From Neorhizobium huautlense (GTDB lineage Bacteria > Pseudomonadota > Alphaproteobacteria > Rhizobiales > Rhizobiaceae): a stretch of DNA of 64,000 bases. The translations under genes were made by a program, and so were the position numbers. Below are positions 41,081-50,289 of the stretch, piece by piece. Each line of letters begins with the position of its first letter. Position 1 is the first letter of the stretch. Below the pieces are notes generated by a model that saw only the letters and a program-made list of their open reading frames with translations, was not told where the DNA came from and did no database searches. The stretch lies in the NCBI RefSeq assembly GCF_030811685.1, contig NZ_JAUSRF010000019.1, positions 37,065 to 101,064 on the forward strand, given 5' to 3'.

Positions 41081-42277
41081 ATGAAACATACGTGGCGATG
41101 GTTCGGCCCTGTCGACAAGGTAAGCGTGGAAGACGCCGCACAGGCCGGCGCTCAGGGTATCGTCAGTTCTCTCCATCATCTTTCCACGGGTTCAGTCTGG
41201 CCGGTCGAGGAAATCGAAAAACGCCAGCGCGAAATTCGCGCAGGCGGTCTTTCCTGGGATATCGTCGAGAGCATCCCGATCTCGGAAGACATCAAGACCG
41301 GTACGGGCGAATACAAGGCCCATATCGCCGCCTGGCAGGAAAATCTGCGACGCCTGAAAAAGGCGGGCATTGAGACGATCTGCTACAATTTCATGCCTGT
41401 CCTCGACTGGACCCGCACCGATCTGCGCTGGACGACGGGGCATGGTGCAAAAACCATGCGCTTTGATCTGATCGATTTCATCGCCTTCGACATGCATATC
41501 CTGAAACGCGACGATGCTGCCGCCGATTACCAGCCTGAGCAGATCGAAAAGGCAGCCGAACGCTTCAAGGCGATGTCACAGGATGATATCCGCTCGATCT
41601 CCAACAATGTCGGCGCGGGCCTGCCCGGATCGACGGAAGTCTATTCGCTGGAGGAACTGCGAACCCACCTGCGCCGGTATGCAGGCATTGATGCGGCGGC
41701 GCTGCAAAGCCGTCTGATCGACTTCCTGTCCGAAGTCGCTCCCGTTGCCGAAGATCTCGGCATGCGGTTGTGCGCGCATGGCGACGACCCGCCATGGCCG
41801 CTGCTCGGCCTGCCGCGCATCCTGTCCAAGCTCGATGATTACGAGAGGATCCTTGCTGCGGTGGATGTGATGGCCAATGGTGTCACCTTCTGCACGGGCT
41901 CGCTCGGTGCCCGCGCCGCCAACGACCTGCCGGAGATGATCCGCAAGCTCGCGCCGCGCATCCATTTCCTGCATCTGCGCAATGTCAGACGCGAAGACGC
42001 CGGCACGCCCTGCTCGTTTTACGAGGACGAACATCTGGAAGGCGATACCGACATGGTGGCCGTGGTGGCCGCCGTGCTCGAGGAGGAAAAACGCCGGAAA
42101 GCAGAAGGCCGCGCCGACCACCAGATTCCGATGCGTCCCGATCATGGCCAGGAAATTCTCGACGACCTGACACGCGGCGCGCAGCCGGGATATCCGGCCA
42201 TCGGTCGCCTCAAAGGCCTGGCCGAACTGCGCGGTATCGAACGCGCGCTTTCACATGCCACACACGGGATGAAGTGA
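41081..42277 (+). CDS. uxuA: Mannonate dehydratase, first copy
   Basis: A 398-residue enzyme dehydrating D-mannonate to 2-keto-3-deoxy-D-gluconate. UxuA motifs: HTWRWFGPVDKVSVEDAAQA at the start, CYNFMPVLDWTRTDL, an active-site region HGDDPPWPLLGLPRI, GVTFCTGSLGARAANDLP, IHFLHLRNV and MRPDHGQEILDD. The second copy at 46544 has HPDDPSFP instead of HGDDPPWP, so the two may differ in substrate preference. GGAG lies upstream of the ATG. The stop overlaps the next gene by four bases. Confidence 0.92.
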   Translation: MKHTWRWFGPVDKVSVEDAAQAGAQGIVSSLHHLSTGSVWPVEEIEKRQREIRAGGLSWDIVESIPISEDIKTGTGEYKAHIAAWQENLRRLKKAGIETICYNFMPVLDWTRTDLRWTTGHGAKTMRFDLIDFIAFDMHILKRDDAAADYQPEQIEKAAERFKAMSQDDIRSISNNVGAGLPGSTEVYSLEELRTHLRRYAGIDAAALQSRLIDFLSEVAPVAEDLGMRLCAHGDDPPWPLLGLPRILSKLDDYERILAAVDVMANGVTFCTGSLGARAANDLPEMIRKLAPRIHFLHLRNVRREDAGTPCSFYEDEHLEGDTDMVAVVAAVLEEEKRRKAEGRADHQIPMRPDHGQEILDDLTRGAQPGYPAIGRLKGLAELRGIERALSHATHGMK

Positions 42278-43704
42278 TGATGCAGATATTGTCAAAAGAG
42301 AGCGCCCTGACGGCCGGTGTTCAGCCCCTTCTGTTGCAAGAAGCGGATATCAAGGCCGGTATTCTGCATATCGGCATCGGCGCATTTCACCGGGCCCATC
42401 AGGCCGTCTATACCGAAGAGGCCATCGCAAGCGCCGGAGGTGACTGGGGCATAATCGGCGTCAGCCTGCGCTCCCGCGAGATCGTCGATGATCTCAAGTC
42501 GCAGGACATGCTTTATTCGGTCACCACCCGCAGCGCTGAGGGCGACGATATCCGCGTTGTCGGCAGCATCGTAGACGCCGTCGCGGCATCGGTCGAGCCA
42601 GGCGTCGTCATGCACCACCTCGCCGATCCGGCAATCCGCATCGTCAGCCTGACGGTTACAGAAAAGGCATATGGTCTCGACCCGACCACCGGCGGACTGG
42701 ATCGCAATCATCCGGCCGTGGCGCACGACCTCGAACATCCGCAGAACCCGATCGGCGCGGTCGGTTATCTCGTCGAGGGGCTGGCACTGCGCCGCGCCGC
42801 CGGCGAAAAAGCCTATACGGTGCTGTGTTGCGACAACCTGCCGTCGAATGGCGATGTCGTCAAAAGGCTGGTTCTGGAGATGGCACGCGAACGGGATGCC
42901 GCCCTTGCCGACTGGATCGACAGTCAGGCGACCTTTCCCAACACGATGGTGGACCGTATCGTACCGGCCGCCACGCAGGACACGCGCGATCGTGCGGCCA
43001 AGCTGCTCGGCGTGGACGACAGGCTGGCGCTCGAGACGGAAAGCTTCATCCAGTGGGTCATCGAGGACCATTTTGTCTCGGGTCGCCCGGCCTGGGAAAA
43101 AGCCGGTGCGCTTTTCGTCGAGGACGTCGCGCCTTACGAGAAGATGAAGCTCAGGCTGCTCAACGGCGCACATTCCCTGATCGCCTATCTCGGCCAGCTT
43201 CATGGTCTTGATTACGTTCGCGACGTGATGGGCGTGGCCGAATACAGGGACCGTGTCCGTGGCCACATGCAGACGGCGGCAAAAACTCTCGATCCGGTCC
43301 CGGGCATGGAGATTGCCGCCTATATCGACGATCTGCTGGCGCGTTTCGCCAATCCGACGATTGCACACCGCACCGCGCAGATCGCCATGGACGGCACGCA
43401 GAAACTGCCGCAGCGGATCTTCGCTCCGGCGATTGATGCGCTCGCAGCTGGCGACGATGCCGAGGGATTTGCCTATGTTACCGCATTGTGGCTGACTTTC
43501 GTGCTGCGCCGCGACAGTATCGACGATCCCCGCGCAGCTGAACTGTTACAGGCTGCCCGCCTCTCGCAATCAGAAAACGATGCAGCCGCCCGCCTCCAGC
43601 CATTCCTTGAGATCCCCGGCCTGTTTCCGGCGGCGCTTGCGGATGATCCGCGATGGCAACAGGCGCTCGCCCGGCAGATGACCACCATCGAGGCGACGTT
43701 GTAA
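42274..43704 (+). CDS. Mannitol-dehydrogenase-family oxidoreductase, fructuronate reductase-like, first copy
   Basis: A 476-residue long-chain polyol dehydrogenase. GILHIGIGAFHRAHQAVYTE at residues ~29-48 is the NAD-binding start of the family, VVGSIVDAV and VSLTVTEKAYGLDP follow, and the catalytic Lys-Asn-His set is in KMKLRLLNGAHSLIAYLG. With UxuA directly upstream, reduction of D-fructuronate to D-mannonate (UxuB role) is likely; mannitol or altronate oxidation are alternatives. It starts with two ATGs overlapping the uxuA stop. Confidence 0.88.
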   Translation: MMMQILSKESALTAGVQPLLLQEADIKAGILHIGIGAFHRAHQAVYTEEAIASAGGDWGIIGVSLRSREIVDDLKSQDMLYSVTTRSAEGDDIRVVGSIVDAVAASVEPGVVMHHLADPAIRIVSLTVTEKAYGLDPTTGGLDRNHPAVAHDLEHPQNPIGAVGYLVEGLALRRAAGEKAYTVLCCDNLPSNGDVVKRLVLEMARERDAALADWIDSQATFPNTMVDRIVPAATQDTRDRAAKLLGVDDRLALETESFIQWVIEDHFVSGRPAWEKAGALFVEDVAPYEKMKLRLLNGAHSLIAYLGQLHGLDYVRDVMGVAEYRDRVRGHMQTAAKTLDPVPGMEIAAYIDDLLARFANPTIAHRTAQIAMDGTQKLPQRIFAPAIDALAAGDDAEGFAYVTALWLTFVLRRDSIDDPRAAELLQAARLSQSENDAAARLQPFLEIPGLFPAALADDPRWQQALARQMTTIEATL

Positions 43705-43767
43705 CCCCGACGTGTTCACCGAATTGGCGGGACGCATTGCGCACTGGCCGATGTGAAAGGAATACCG

Positions 43768-44616
43768 ATGAAAAAGAGCATTCACTCCTATGCCTGGATG
43801 AAGGTCTGGGCACCGGAAGCCGCCGAAGTCGTTGCTCCGAAGGCACAGGCAAAAGGCTTCGATCATGTCGTCATTCCGATGCGTGATCATGCCAGTATCC
43901 ATCCAGCCGATATTGCCCGAGTTTTTGGCAGCCACTGCATCACCCCTGTCGTGACGGCCACCCAGCTGCCGGATGCCGATATTTCCAGCCTCGACGCCGA
44001 CATCCGCAAACGCGGACTTGAGCGGCATCGCGCATCGCTGAAACTCGCCCGCGACATGGGCGCCTATCACATGGGCGGCATCATTTACGGTGTTTTCGGC
44101 AAGGCGGAAGCCGCCGCAACAGACGAGCACCGCAAGGTCGCGGCCGAAGCCTTGGCCATTCTGGCCGAGGAGGCCAAGCCGATGGGCATCCGTCTGGCGA
44201 TGGAAATCCTCAACCGTTATGAAACCAACATGTTCAATACGGTCGACGATGCCATTGCCTTCGTCAAGCTGAGCGGTTCCGACAACCTGTTTCTGCACCT
44301 CGACACGTTCCACATGAATATCGAGGAAACGGATATGCTGGCCGCACTCAAGCGGGCCCTGCCCCATCTCGTCTATTTCGAAATGGACCAGAACGATCGC
44401 GGCCTTCTCGATCGCGGCGCCATCGATTTCACGCCGATGCTGCAAATCCTCAAAGACAGCGGCTACCGCGACATCATCGGTGCCGAGGCATTTTCGAGCG
44501 CCGTCAGCGGCCCTGATGTCGCACGGGGCGTTTCCTCGTGGCGACCATTGTTCACCGATGGCGATCAGGTTGCCGACAGCGCGAATATGGTCCTGAGGCC
44601 GGTCTTCGGCGACTGA
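43768..44616 (+). CDS. Sugar phosphate isomerase/epimerase-like TIM-barrel protein
   Basis: A 282-residue protein of the xylose-isomerase-like/ketose 3-epimerase superfamily. It has LAMEILNRYETNMFNTVDDA with a metal-ligand Glu, LHLDTFHMNIEETDM with the ligand Asp, and GAEAFSSA with the last ligand Glu. Where tagatose/psicose epimerases read H-x-H-x2-E-N-D-R-G, this one reads YFEMDQNDRG, so the His ligand appears replaced by Glu. AGGA before the ATG at 43768 fixes the start; the frame extends 15 bases further. It closes the first hexuronate module and may interconvert a keto-sugar acid. Confidence 0.82.
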   Translation: MKKSIHSYAWMKVWAPEAAEVVAPKAQAKGFDHVVIPMRDHASIHPADIARVFGSHCITPVVTATQLPDADISSLDADIRKRGLERHRASLKLARDMGAYHMGGIIYGVFGKAEAAATDEHRKVAAEALAILAEEAKPMGIRLAMEILNRYETNMFNTVDDAIAFVKLSGSDNLFLHLDTFHMNIEETDMLAALKRALPHLVYFEMDQNDRGLLDRGAIDFTPMLQILKDSGYRDIIGAEAFSSAVSGPDVARGVSSWRPLFTDGDQVADSANMVLRPVFGD

Positions 44617-44918
44617 TCGTTTGTTCAGCATCCGAAAGTCGGGGCCACATCATCGGGCTGCGCGTCTAGGCTCATGGGTCAGGCTTTCGGCCCGCTCCTT
44701 GCTCCTCTTTTTCTGTGAGCCACGTCTCCATCATGTGGAAACGAACTGCTTCTGACCCTTTTTTCGGCTGAGATCGAACCACCAGTCTTCTTAAGAAAAT
44801 TGCGAAAATAAAAACGTATTCAGATACTTAAATAACTCTCCCATGACTTCCGCTCGTCGTCATTCCACTCAGCGATGCAGCAGCATCCAAGCAATGGACA
44901 GTTTGTCGCAATACCGAC

Positions 44919-44961
44919 TTGTCATAGCGCATATCGCACTCATATGGTGGCATACTACCAT
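44919..44961 (+). promoter_or_regulatory. Promoter and GntR-type operator of the second hexuronate module
   Basis: TTGTCA (44919-44924) and TATGGT (44943-44948) with an 18-bp spacer are a plausible promoter. Over the -10 lies the near-palindrome ATGGTGGCATACTACCAT (44944-44961), similar in form to UxuR/ExuR operators built on TGGTATACCA; a further TGGCATAT follows. The remaining gap 44617-44918 shows no gene. Confidence 0.55.
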
Positions 44962-45002
44962 TGTGGCATATCGTGATTAATCACTGTGCCTGGGAGTATG
45001 TT

Positions 45003-46499
45003 ATGGAGAATAGCCCTCGGATGAGGCTTTCAAACGCAAGCGCGGCTAGGCTCGGCGCATTTGTTGACCGGCCCGCCTTTGACCGGAGAGAAGTGTCACC
45101 TGGCATCGTGCATATTGGACTTGGTGCATTTTGCCGGGCCCATCTGGCGGTTTACACTGAAGATGTCATCGCCAAAGGCGCGAGCGATTGGGGCATCGTT
45201 GGCGTAGACACGATCTCGACGGCCGTTCGTGATGCCCTGAAGCCGCAGGACTGCCTTTACACCCTTCTCTCACGCGATAATGGCGATGACAGCCTGCGCG
45301 TCGTCGGCTCGATTATTGATGTGATGATCTCCAGCGATCAGCGTCGCGAAATCTTCGAACTCATGTGCACACCGGAAATCCGCATCGTCACGCTGACTGT
45401 GACGGAAAAAGGCTATTGCCAGGATGCCGCAACCGGCCTTCTTGATGAACAACATCCTGCAGTCATTGCAGATCTTGCCAATCCGACGGAGCCGAACAGC
45501 ATTCCCGGCTTCCTGACGGAGGCGCTCCGCCTGCGCAAGCAGGCGGGGCATCCACCCTTTACCGTGCTCGTCTGCGACAACCTCGCCCAGAATGGCACCA
45601 AAGTGCATCGCCTCGTGTCACGCTTTGCAGAACTGCGTGATGCAGATTTGGGGCAGTTCATTCGCGACAATGTCTCCTTTCCGTGCACGATGGTCGACAG
45701 GATTACGCCGGCAACACAGGACGCCGACCGTGAGACAGTGGCTGGCAGGCTTGGGGTGCAAGATGCCTGGCCCGTCGTCACCGAACCATTCCGGCAGTGG
45801 GTCATCGAAGACCAGTTTCCACTTGGACGGCCGGACTGGGAAAAAGCAGGCGCCATCATGGTCGATGACGTCCTTCCGTTTGAGATGATGAAATTGCGCT
45901 GCCTGAACGGTGCGCATTCGACACTTGCGTATCTGGCGGTTGTCGCCGGCATCGACACGATTTCCGATGCCATGACGGATGCCTCGCTACCGAAGATCAT
46001 CCGCCAATTGTGGGATAATGATCTGATCCCCAGCCTGGCGGCCGTACCCGGAACGGATGTCAAAACCTACACGCACGAACTCGAAGCTCGCTTCCAGAAT
46101 ACAGGCGTGCGGCACTTGACGCTTCAGATCTCGTCCGACGGATCGCAGAAGCTTCCGCCCCGGCTGCTTGAAGCCGCTCGTGAACTTTACGCTGCCGGTA
46201 CCGAACCGAAAGTCATTCCGCTGACGGTTGCCGCCTGGATGCGTTTCCTCTCGGGCAAAAGCGAGAGCGGAATGGCCTACACCATATCCGATCCACATGC
46301 CGACAAACTGACAGCAATTTTCGCCAATGCCGAAAACGACCCGGAACGACTTGCGGATTCCCTTTTTACGGTCAGGGACATTTTTGGAGATGACCTCCCG
46401 ACAAACCAGCATTTCCGCTCATCCGTGATCGGCCATCTGCGCTCGCTCATAACGTACGGCACGGCAAAGACCCTCAAGGACTTTCTCGCCAATAGCTGA
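45003..46499 (+). CDS. Mannitol-dehydrogenase-family oxidoreductase, fructuronate reductase-like, second copy
   Basis: A 498-residue paralogue of the enzyme at 42274: GIVHIGLGAFCRAHLAVYTE, VGSIIDVMISSDQR, VTLTVTEKGYCQDA, TMVDRITPATQDADRETV, and the catalytic MMKLRCLNGAHSTLAYLA. The usual His in the F-H-R-A-H start is Cys here (GAFCRAH). GGGAG is six bases before the ATG at 45003; the longer frame from 44961 would begin inside the operator. It heads the second module (UxuB-like, UxuA, symporter). Confidence 0.88.
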   Translation: MENSPRMRLSNASAARLGAFVDRPAFDRREVSPGIVHIGLGAFCRAHLAVYTEDVIAKGASDWGIVGVDTISTAVRDALKPQDCLYTLLSRDNGDDSLRVVGSIIDVMISSDQRREIFELMCTPEIRIVTLTVTEKGYCQDAATGLLDEQHPAVIADLANPTEPNSIPGFLTEALRLRKQAGHPPFTVLVCDNLAQNGTKVHRLVSRFAELRDADLGQFIRDNVSFPCTMVDRITPATQDADRETVAGRLGVQDAWPVVTEPFRQWVIEDQFPLGRPDWEKAGAIMVDDVLPFEMMKLRCLNGAHSTLAYLAVVAGIDTISDAMTDASLPKIIRQLWDNDLIPSLAAVPGTDVKTYTHELEARFQNTGVRHLTLQISSDGSQKLPPRLLEAARELYAAGTEPKVIPLTVAAWMRFLSGKSESGMAYTISDPHADKLTAIFANAENDPERLADSLFTVRDIFGDDLPTNQHFRSSVIGHLRSLITYGTAKTLKDFLANS

Positions 46500-46543
46500 C
46501 GCGCTGCGAAAAATAGTCCGACGATAAGATAAGGAGAAATTCA

Positions 46544-47734
46544 ATGGAACAGACATGGCGTTGGTTCGGTCCCGAGGATCCCGTCAGCCTTCAAAAGGCA
46601 CGTCAGGCCGGTGCCACAGGCATCGTCACCGCTCTTCACCAACTGAACCGGGGCGGCATCTGGCCTGCTGACGAAATCGCAAAACGTAAGGCTATGATCG
46701 AGGCCGCGAACCTGAACTGGTCAGTCGTCGAAAGCATTGGCGTCGGTGAAGAGATCAAGACCCGCACAGGAAACTTCCGGGAAAAGATCGACAACTACAA
46801 GCAATCTATCCGCAACGTTGCGCGCGCCGGCGTCAAGGTCATCTGCTACAATTTCATGGTTATCACGGATTGGAGCCGCACCAATCTTATGTACCCCCTG
46901 CCGAATGGTGGGTATGCACTGCGTTACGACAGCGTTGATTTCGCGGCCTACGATCTGTTCGTTCTCAAGCGCAAAGGTGCAGACAGCTCATACTCGCCGG
47001 AGCATGCACGGGCAGCCGAAACGCGTTTCAATGCAATGAGCGATGAGTACGTCGCAGAGCTGGAACGCACGCTGATCGACTGGTTGCCGGCACGCGATTT
47101 CGCCTACACGCGCACGACTTTCAAAGACATGCTCGAAGTCTACCAGACAATCGGGGCCGAAGACCTTCGCGCCAATTTGATCGAGTTTCTGCGCGAAATT
47201 ACGCCTGTTGCGGAAGAAGAAGGTGCGCGCTTGTGCATTCACCCGGATGATCCTTCCTTCCCGATATTCGGCCTGCCCCGGGTGATGTCAAATGCTGACG
47301 ATGTGCGCGCCTTGTTCAAGGGCGTGCCGCAGGAGGCGTGCGGCTTGACATTGTGTACTGGTTCCTTCGGATCAAACCGGCAGAACGATCTTCCCGCAAT
47401 GGCCAAGGAATTCGCCTCACGCATCCACTTTGTCCATCTGCGCAATACCACGCATGAACCGGACGGCTCGTTTTACGAAGCAGACCATCTCGGCGGCGAT
47501 ACCGATCTGATCGCCGTGACCGCCGCGATGATGGCCGAAGAGGATCGGCGCGCAGCAATCGGCCATCCGGTGCCGCAAATTCCGATGCGGCCAGACCATG
47601 GTCACCTTCTCGGTGACGAAGTCGGCCAGACCATGAACCCCGGTTATTCCTTTGTCGGCCGCCTCAAGGGGTTGGCTGAACTGAGAGGTGTCATGCAGAC
47701 CGTCCAGGCATTCAGAGACAAACGTATTGCCTGA
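46544..47734 (+). CDS. uxuA: Mannonate dehydratase, second copy
   Basis: A 396-residue UxuA paralogue: EQTWRWFGPEDPVSLQKARQ, CYNFMVITDWSRTNL, IHPDDPSFPIFGLPRV, LTLCTGSFGSNRQNDLP, IHFVHLRNTTHEP and MRPDHGHLLGDE. The HPDDP form is the more usual UxuA sequence, whereas copy one has HGDDPP. AAGGAGAAA precedes the ATG. It follows the second UxuB-like gene by 44 bp, and a hairpin lies between it and the symporter gene. Confidence 0.92.
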   Translation: MEQTWRWFGPEDPVSLQKARQAGATGIVTALHQLNRGGIWPADEIAKRKAMIEAANLNWSVVESIGVGEEIKTRTGNFREKIDNYKQSIRNVARAGVKVICYNFMVITDWSRTNLMYPLPNGGYALRYDSVDFAAYDLFVLKRKGADSSYSPEHARAAETRFNAMSDEYVAELERTLIDWLPARDFAYTRTTFKDMLEVYQTIGAEDLRANLIEFLREITPVAEEEGARLCIHPDDPSFPIFGLPRVMSNADDVRALFKGVPQEACGLTLCTGSFGSNRQNDLPAMAKEFASRIHFVHLRNTTHEPDGSFYEADHLGGDTDLIAVTAAMMAEEDRRAAIGHPVPQIPMRPDHGHLLGDEVGQTMNPGYSFVGRLKGLAELRGVMQTVQAFRDKRIA

Positions 47735-47790
47735 CATGAATAACGCTCCGGCAGGGCCATCCGCAAAGTAGACCGTGCCGCGGCAGGAGG

Positions 47791-47818
47791 TGCGGCGTGA
47801 GCACAATGCCACGCCGCA
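47791..47818 (+). terminator. Hairpin between uxuA copy 2 and the symporter gene
   Basis: TGCGGCGTG (47791-47799) pairs perfectly with CACGCCGCA (47810-47818). There is no T-run, so it may be a partial terminator or a processing structure. Confidence 0.4.
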
Positions 47819-47872
47819 TAAGACCAGGAAATCCGCTCAGGCTTTTGGTGCTTGATCGATAGGGAGAAAATG

Positions 47873-49219
47873 ATGAGTTATATGTCAGCCAGCGAACCGC
47901 TTGACGACAGCAGAAAGCTTACCAGGCGAGTAGCCACGGCATCAGCCATTGGCACTGCTGCAGAATATTACGATTTCTTTGCCTACGGAACGGCAGCAGT
48001 GCTGTTTTTCGGGCCACTATTCTTCCCCAGCGCCGATCCATTGGTCAGCACGCTTGCTGCGTTCGCCACCTATGCCGTCGGTTTCCTTGCACGCCCGCTC
48101 GGCGGCATCGTATTCGGCCACGTTGGCGACAAGGTCGGCCGCAAGAAGGCACTCGTCATCACTATTCTGATCGTCGGCCTGGGTACGTTTTGTATCGGCC
48201 TTCTACCCACCTATGAAAGCATAGGTATCTGGGCGCCCGCCTTGCTGATCTTTATTCGCGTCCTGCAAGGGTTTGGCGTCGGCGGAGAGCAGGCAGGAGC
48301 CGTCCTCATGACGGCCGAATACTCCGAGCCCAAACGCAGAGGTTTCTTCGCCAGTTGGGTGCAGATCGGCGCACCCCTTGGTTTCCTTATGCCTCTGGCG
48401 CTGTTTGCGCTCTTGAACGGCTTGCTCACACATGAGCAGATGATGGCATGGGGATGGCGTATCCCGTTCTTGCTGAGTCTCCTCCTCGTTATCGTCGGTC
48501 TTTTTATCCGCCTCAAAATCGATGAATCACCGGTTTTTGCGCAAATCCGCGAAACCAAAGCTGCCGAGTCACGCCCCGTTGTCGAAGTCATTCGCGACTT
48601 TCCAGGTATTGTCGTCAAGGGCGTCGGCGCCAAACTGGTTGAAGCATGCACCTTTGCCATGTTCACCGTCATCATTCTGGCCTACGGCAAGGCCAATGGC
48701 CTCAATGAGAACGTGTTGATGAACACGATGATCGTGGCCGTCGCGCTCGAGATATTCGCCATTCCCCTCATGGGGCATCTCTCGGACAAGATCGGTCGGA
48801 GACCGGTCTACATCATGGGCGCCGTCCTGCAGGTCGTCATGATCATTCCGTTCTTCCTGGCCGTCAATCAGGACAGTTTCCTGCTGACGCAGATCGTCAT
48901 GATTCTGGTTCTGACGCTCGGTCACAGCATGTGCTATGCGCCGCAGGCGTCCTTCTTCCCGGAACTGTTCCCGACGCATATCCGGTGCAGCGGCATTGCC
49001 TTGATCTGGCAGATTGGTTCACTGATCGGCAGCGGTATCCTCGGCCTGGTGGCAGTCAAGATCCTGCAGGTAACCGGCGGTCATTATTACGGCCTTGCCA
49101 TCTATGTTATCGTTCTGGGCGTGCTTTCGATCATTGGTCTGATGATGATGCCCGAAACAGCACCTCGCCGGTTGAAGGGCGAGCTTCACTCCTGGGGGCA
49201 CTCCGAAAAGCTCGATTGA
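47873..49219 (+). CDS. MFS metabolite:H+ symporter (MHS family)
   Basis: A 448-residue 12-TM transporter of the ShiA/KgtP/ProP-like group. Motif A is GHVGDKVGRKKALVITI after helix 2 and its repeat GHLSDKIGRRPVYIMG after helix 8; RVLQGFGVGGEQAGAV in helix 4 and the ATASAIGTAAEYYDFFAYG first helix are MHS hallmarks. It probably imports the sugar acid used by the second uxuA/uxuB pair. GGAG six bases before the second of two ATGs (47873) fixes the start. A terminator follows, then the GntR gene. Confidence 0.9.
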   Translation: MSYMSASEPLDDSRKLTRRVATASAIGTAAEYYDFFAYGTAAVLFFGPLFFPSADPLVSTLAAFATYAVGFLARPLGGIVFGHVGDKVGRKKALVITILIVGLGTFCIGLLPTYESIGIWAPALLIFIRVLQGFGVGGEQAGAVLMTAEYSEPKRRGFFASWVQIGAPLGFLMPLALFALLNGLLTHEQMMAWGWRIPFLLSLLLVIVGLFIRLKIDESPVFAQIRETKAAESRPVVEVIRDFPGIVVKGVGAKLVEACTFAMFTVIILAYGKANGLNENVLMNTMIVAVALEIFAIPLMGHLSDKIGRRPVYIMGAVLQVVMIIPFFLAVNQDSFLLTQIVMILVLTLGHSMCYAPQASFFPELFPTHIRCSGIALIWQIGSLIGSGILGLVAVKILQVTGGHYYGLAIYVIVLGVLSIIGLMMMPETAPRRLKGELHSWGHSEKLD

Positions 49220-49271
49220 AAAACAACGCGCACAAGGCCAGCAACATCGCCTTGACTGATCGTTACTGCAG

Positions 49272-49299
49272 GCACCCCTGACCTTAAGACCAGGGGTGC
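49272..49299 (+). terminator. Terminator after the MHS symporter gene
   Basis: GCACCCCTG (49272-49280) and CAGGGGTGC (49291-49299) form a perfect 9-bp stem with a 10-base loop, followed by TCTCTT. It would end the second module transcript before the GntR gene. Confidence 0.6.
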
Positions 49300-49439
49300 T
49301 CTCTTGCAACCAGCAGATCTTTGCCATTCCGGCGCGCTCGCACGCCACGGCCAACGGTTTACTACGCTGGATGCCATCGATATATCAATCTCTCGGCGGC
49401 ATCACGCGCTGCCCCGGAATTTAGCAGAAGAGATATGTC

Positions 49440-50120
49440 ATGTTGGATCGCAGCCGTTCCAGATTGACGAACCAGGTGTTCGAAAAAATCCGGGAGGATA
49501 TTATCAGCGGTCGACTGCCGCCTGACGCGCCGCTGTCCGAAGCCGATCTTTGCGAACAACTCGAAGTCAGCAGGACCCCTGTTCGTGAAGCGCTGATCAA
49601 GCTCTCGGAGGAAGAGCTTGTCATCATCTATCCCCACTTTGGCACGTTCGTGGCCCCAATTTCGCTAGAGGCCGTCAGGGTCGGTCAGTATGTTCGTGAG
49701 CACCTTGAATGTGCGCTGGTTGTGGATGCAGCCAAACGCATCGATGACGAAGGTCGCGAGCGGATCCGTAAGAACATTCGCGAACAGGCTGCCGCCGCCA
49801 CTGACGCCGGTGAGTTCTACCGGCTCGACAATGTTTTTCATGCACTGATTGCCGAACTCGCCGGGTATACGGCCGCCTGGAACGCAATCCTGCGGGCAAA
49901 GACCCAATTCGACCGGGTACGCTATCTTACCATCCACGATGCAAGCCGGGTTAATTCGATCCTCGAAGAACATACCCGCATTGCCGAAGCCATCATTGCC
50001 GGTGATGCTGAAGGCGCAGCTGTCAGTCTCCGCGGCCATCTCAGAACAGTATTTGCCAATATAGAAAAACTTGGCCTTCAGGACGAGAAACCAAAACTTC
50101 CCTCACGGAAGAAAAAATGA
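49440..50120 (+). CDS. GntR-family regulator (FCD subfamily), second hexuronate module
   Basis: A 226-residue regulator with winged helix (LTNQVFEKIREDIISGRLPP, then CEQLEVSRTPVREALIKLSE) and FCD domain (FYRLDNVFHALIAELAGYTA, ILEEHTRIAEAIIAGD, SLRGHLRTVF). The C-terminus is a basic tail (KLPSRKKK). It is a paralogue of the GntR protein at 37260 and sits after its presumed targets; the operator at 44944 is its best candidate site. AGAAGAG lies before the ATG. The next gene is convergent, and the 169-bp gap between them shows no gene. Confidence 0.88.
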   Translation: MLDRSRSRLTNQVFEKIREDIISGRLPPDAPLSEADLCEQLEVSRTPVREALIKLSEEELVIIYPHFGTFVAPISLEAVRVGQYVREHLECALVVDAAKRIDDEGRERIRKNIREQAAAATDAGEFYRLDNVFHALIAELAGYTAAWNAILRAKTQFDRVRYLTIHDASRVNSILEEHTRIAEAIIAGDAEGAAVSLRGHLRTVFANIEKLGLQDEKPKLPSRKKK

Positions 50121-50289
50121 TCACGGATTCGCCTGCAGGTATGCTGGCATTGTAAATACGTGTTTCACCAACCTTAATGTCAGTCGAACTTCGGCGTTCA
50201 ATCGCCGCTATTTACACCTTGACCGGAATCGAGCCATTCACCCAAACATGCAATCGCACGCAAGCGCGTGACTGCTTGATGATGCGCCA

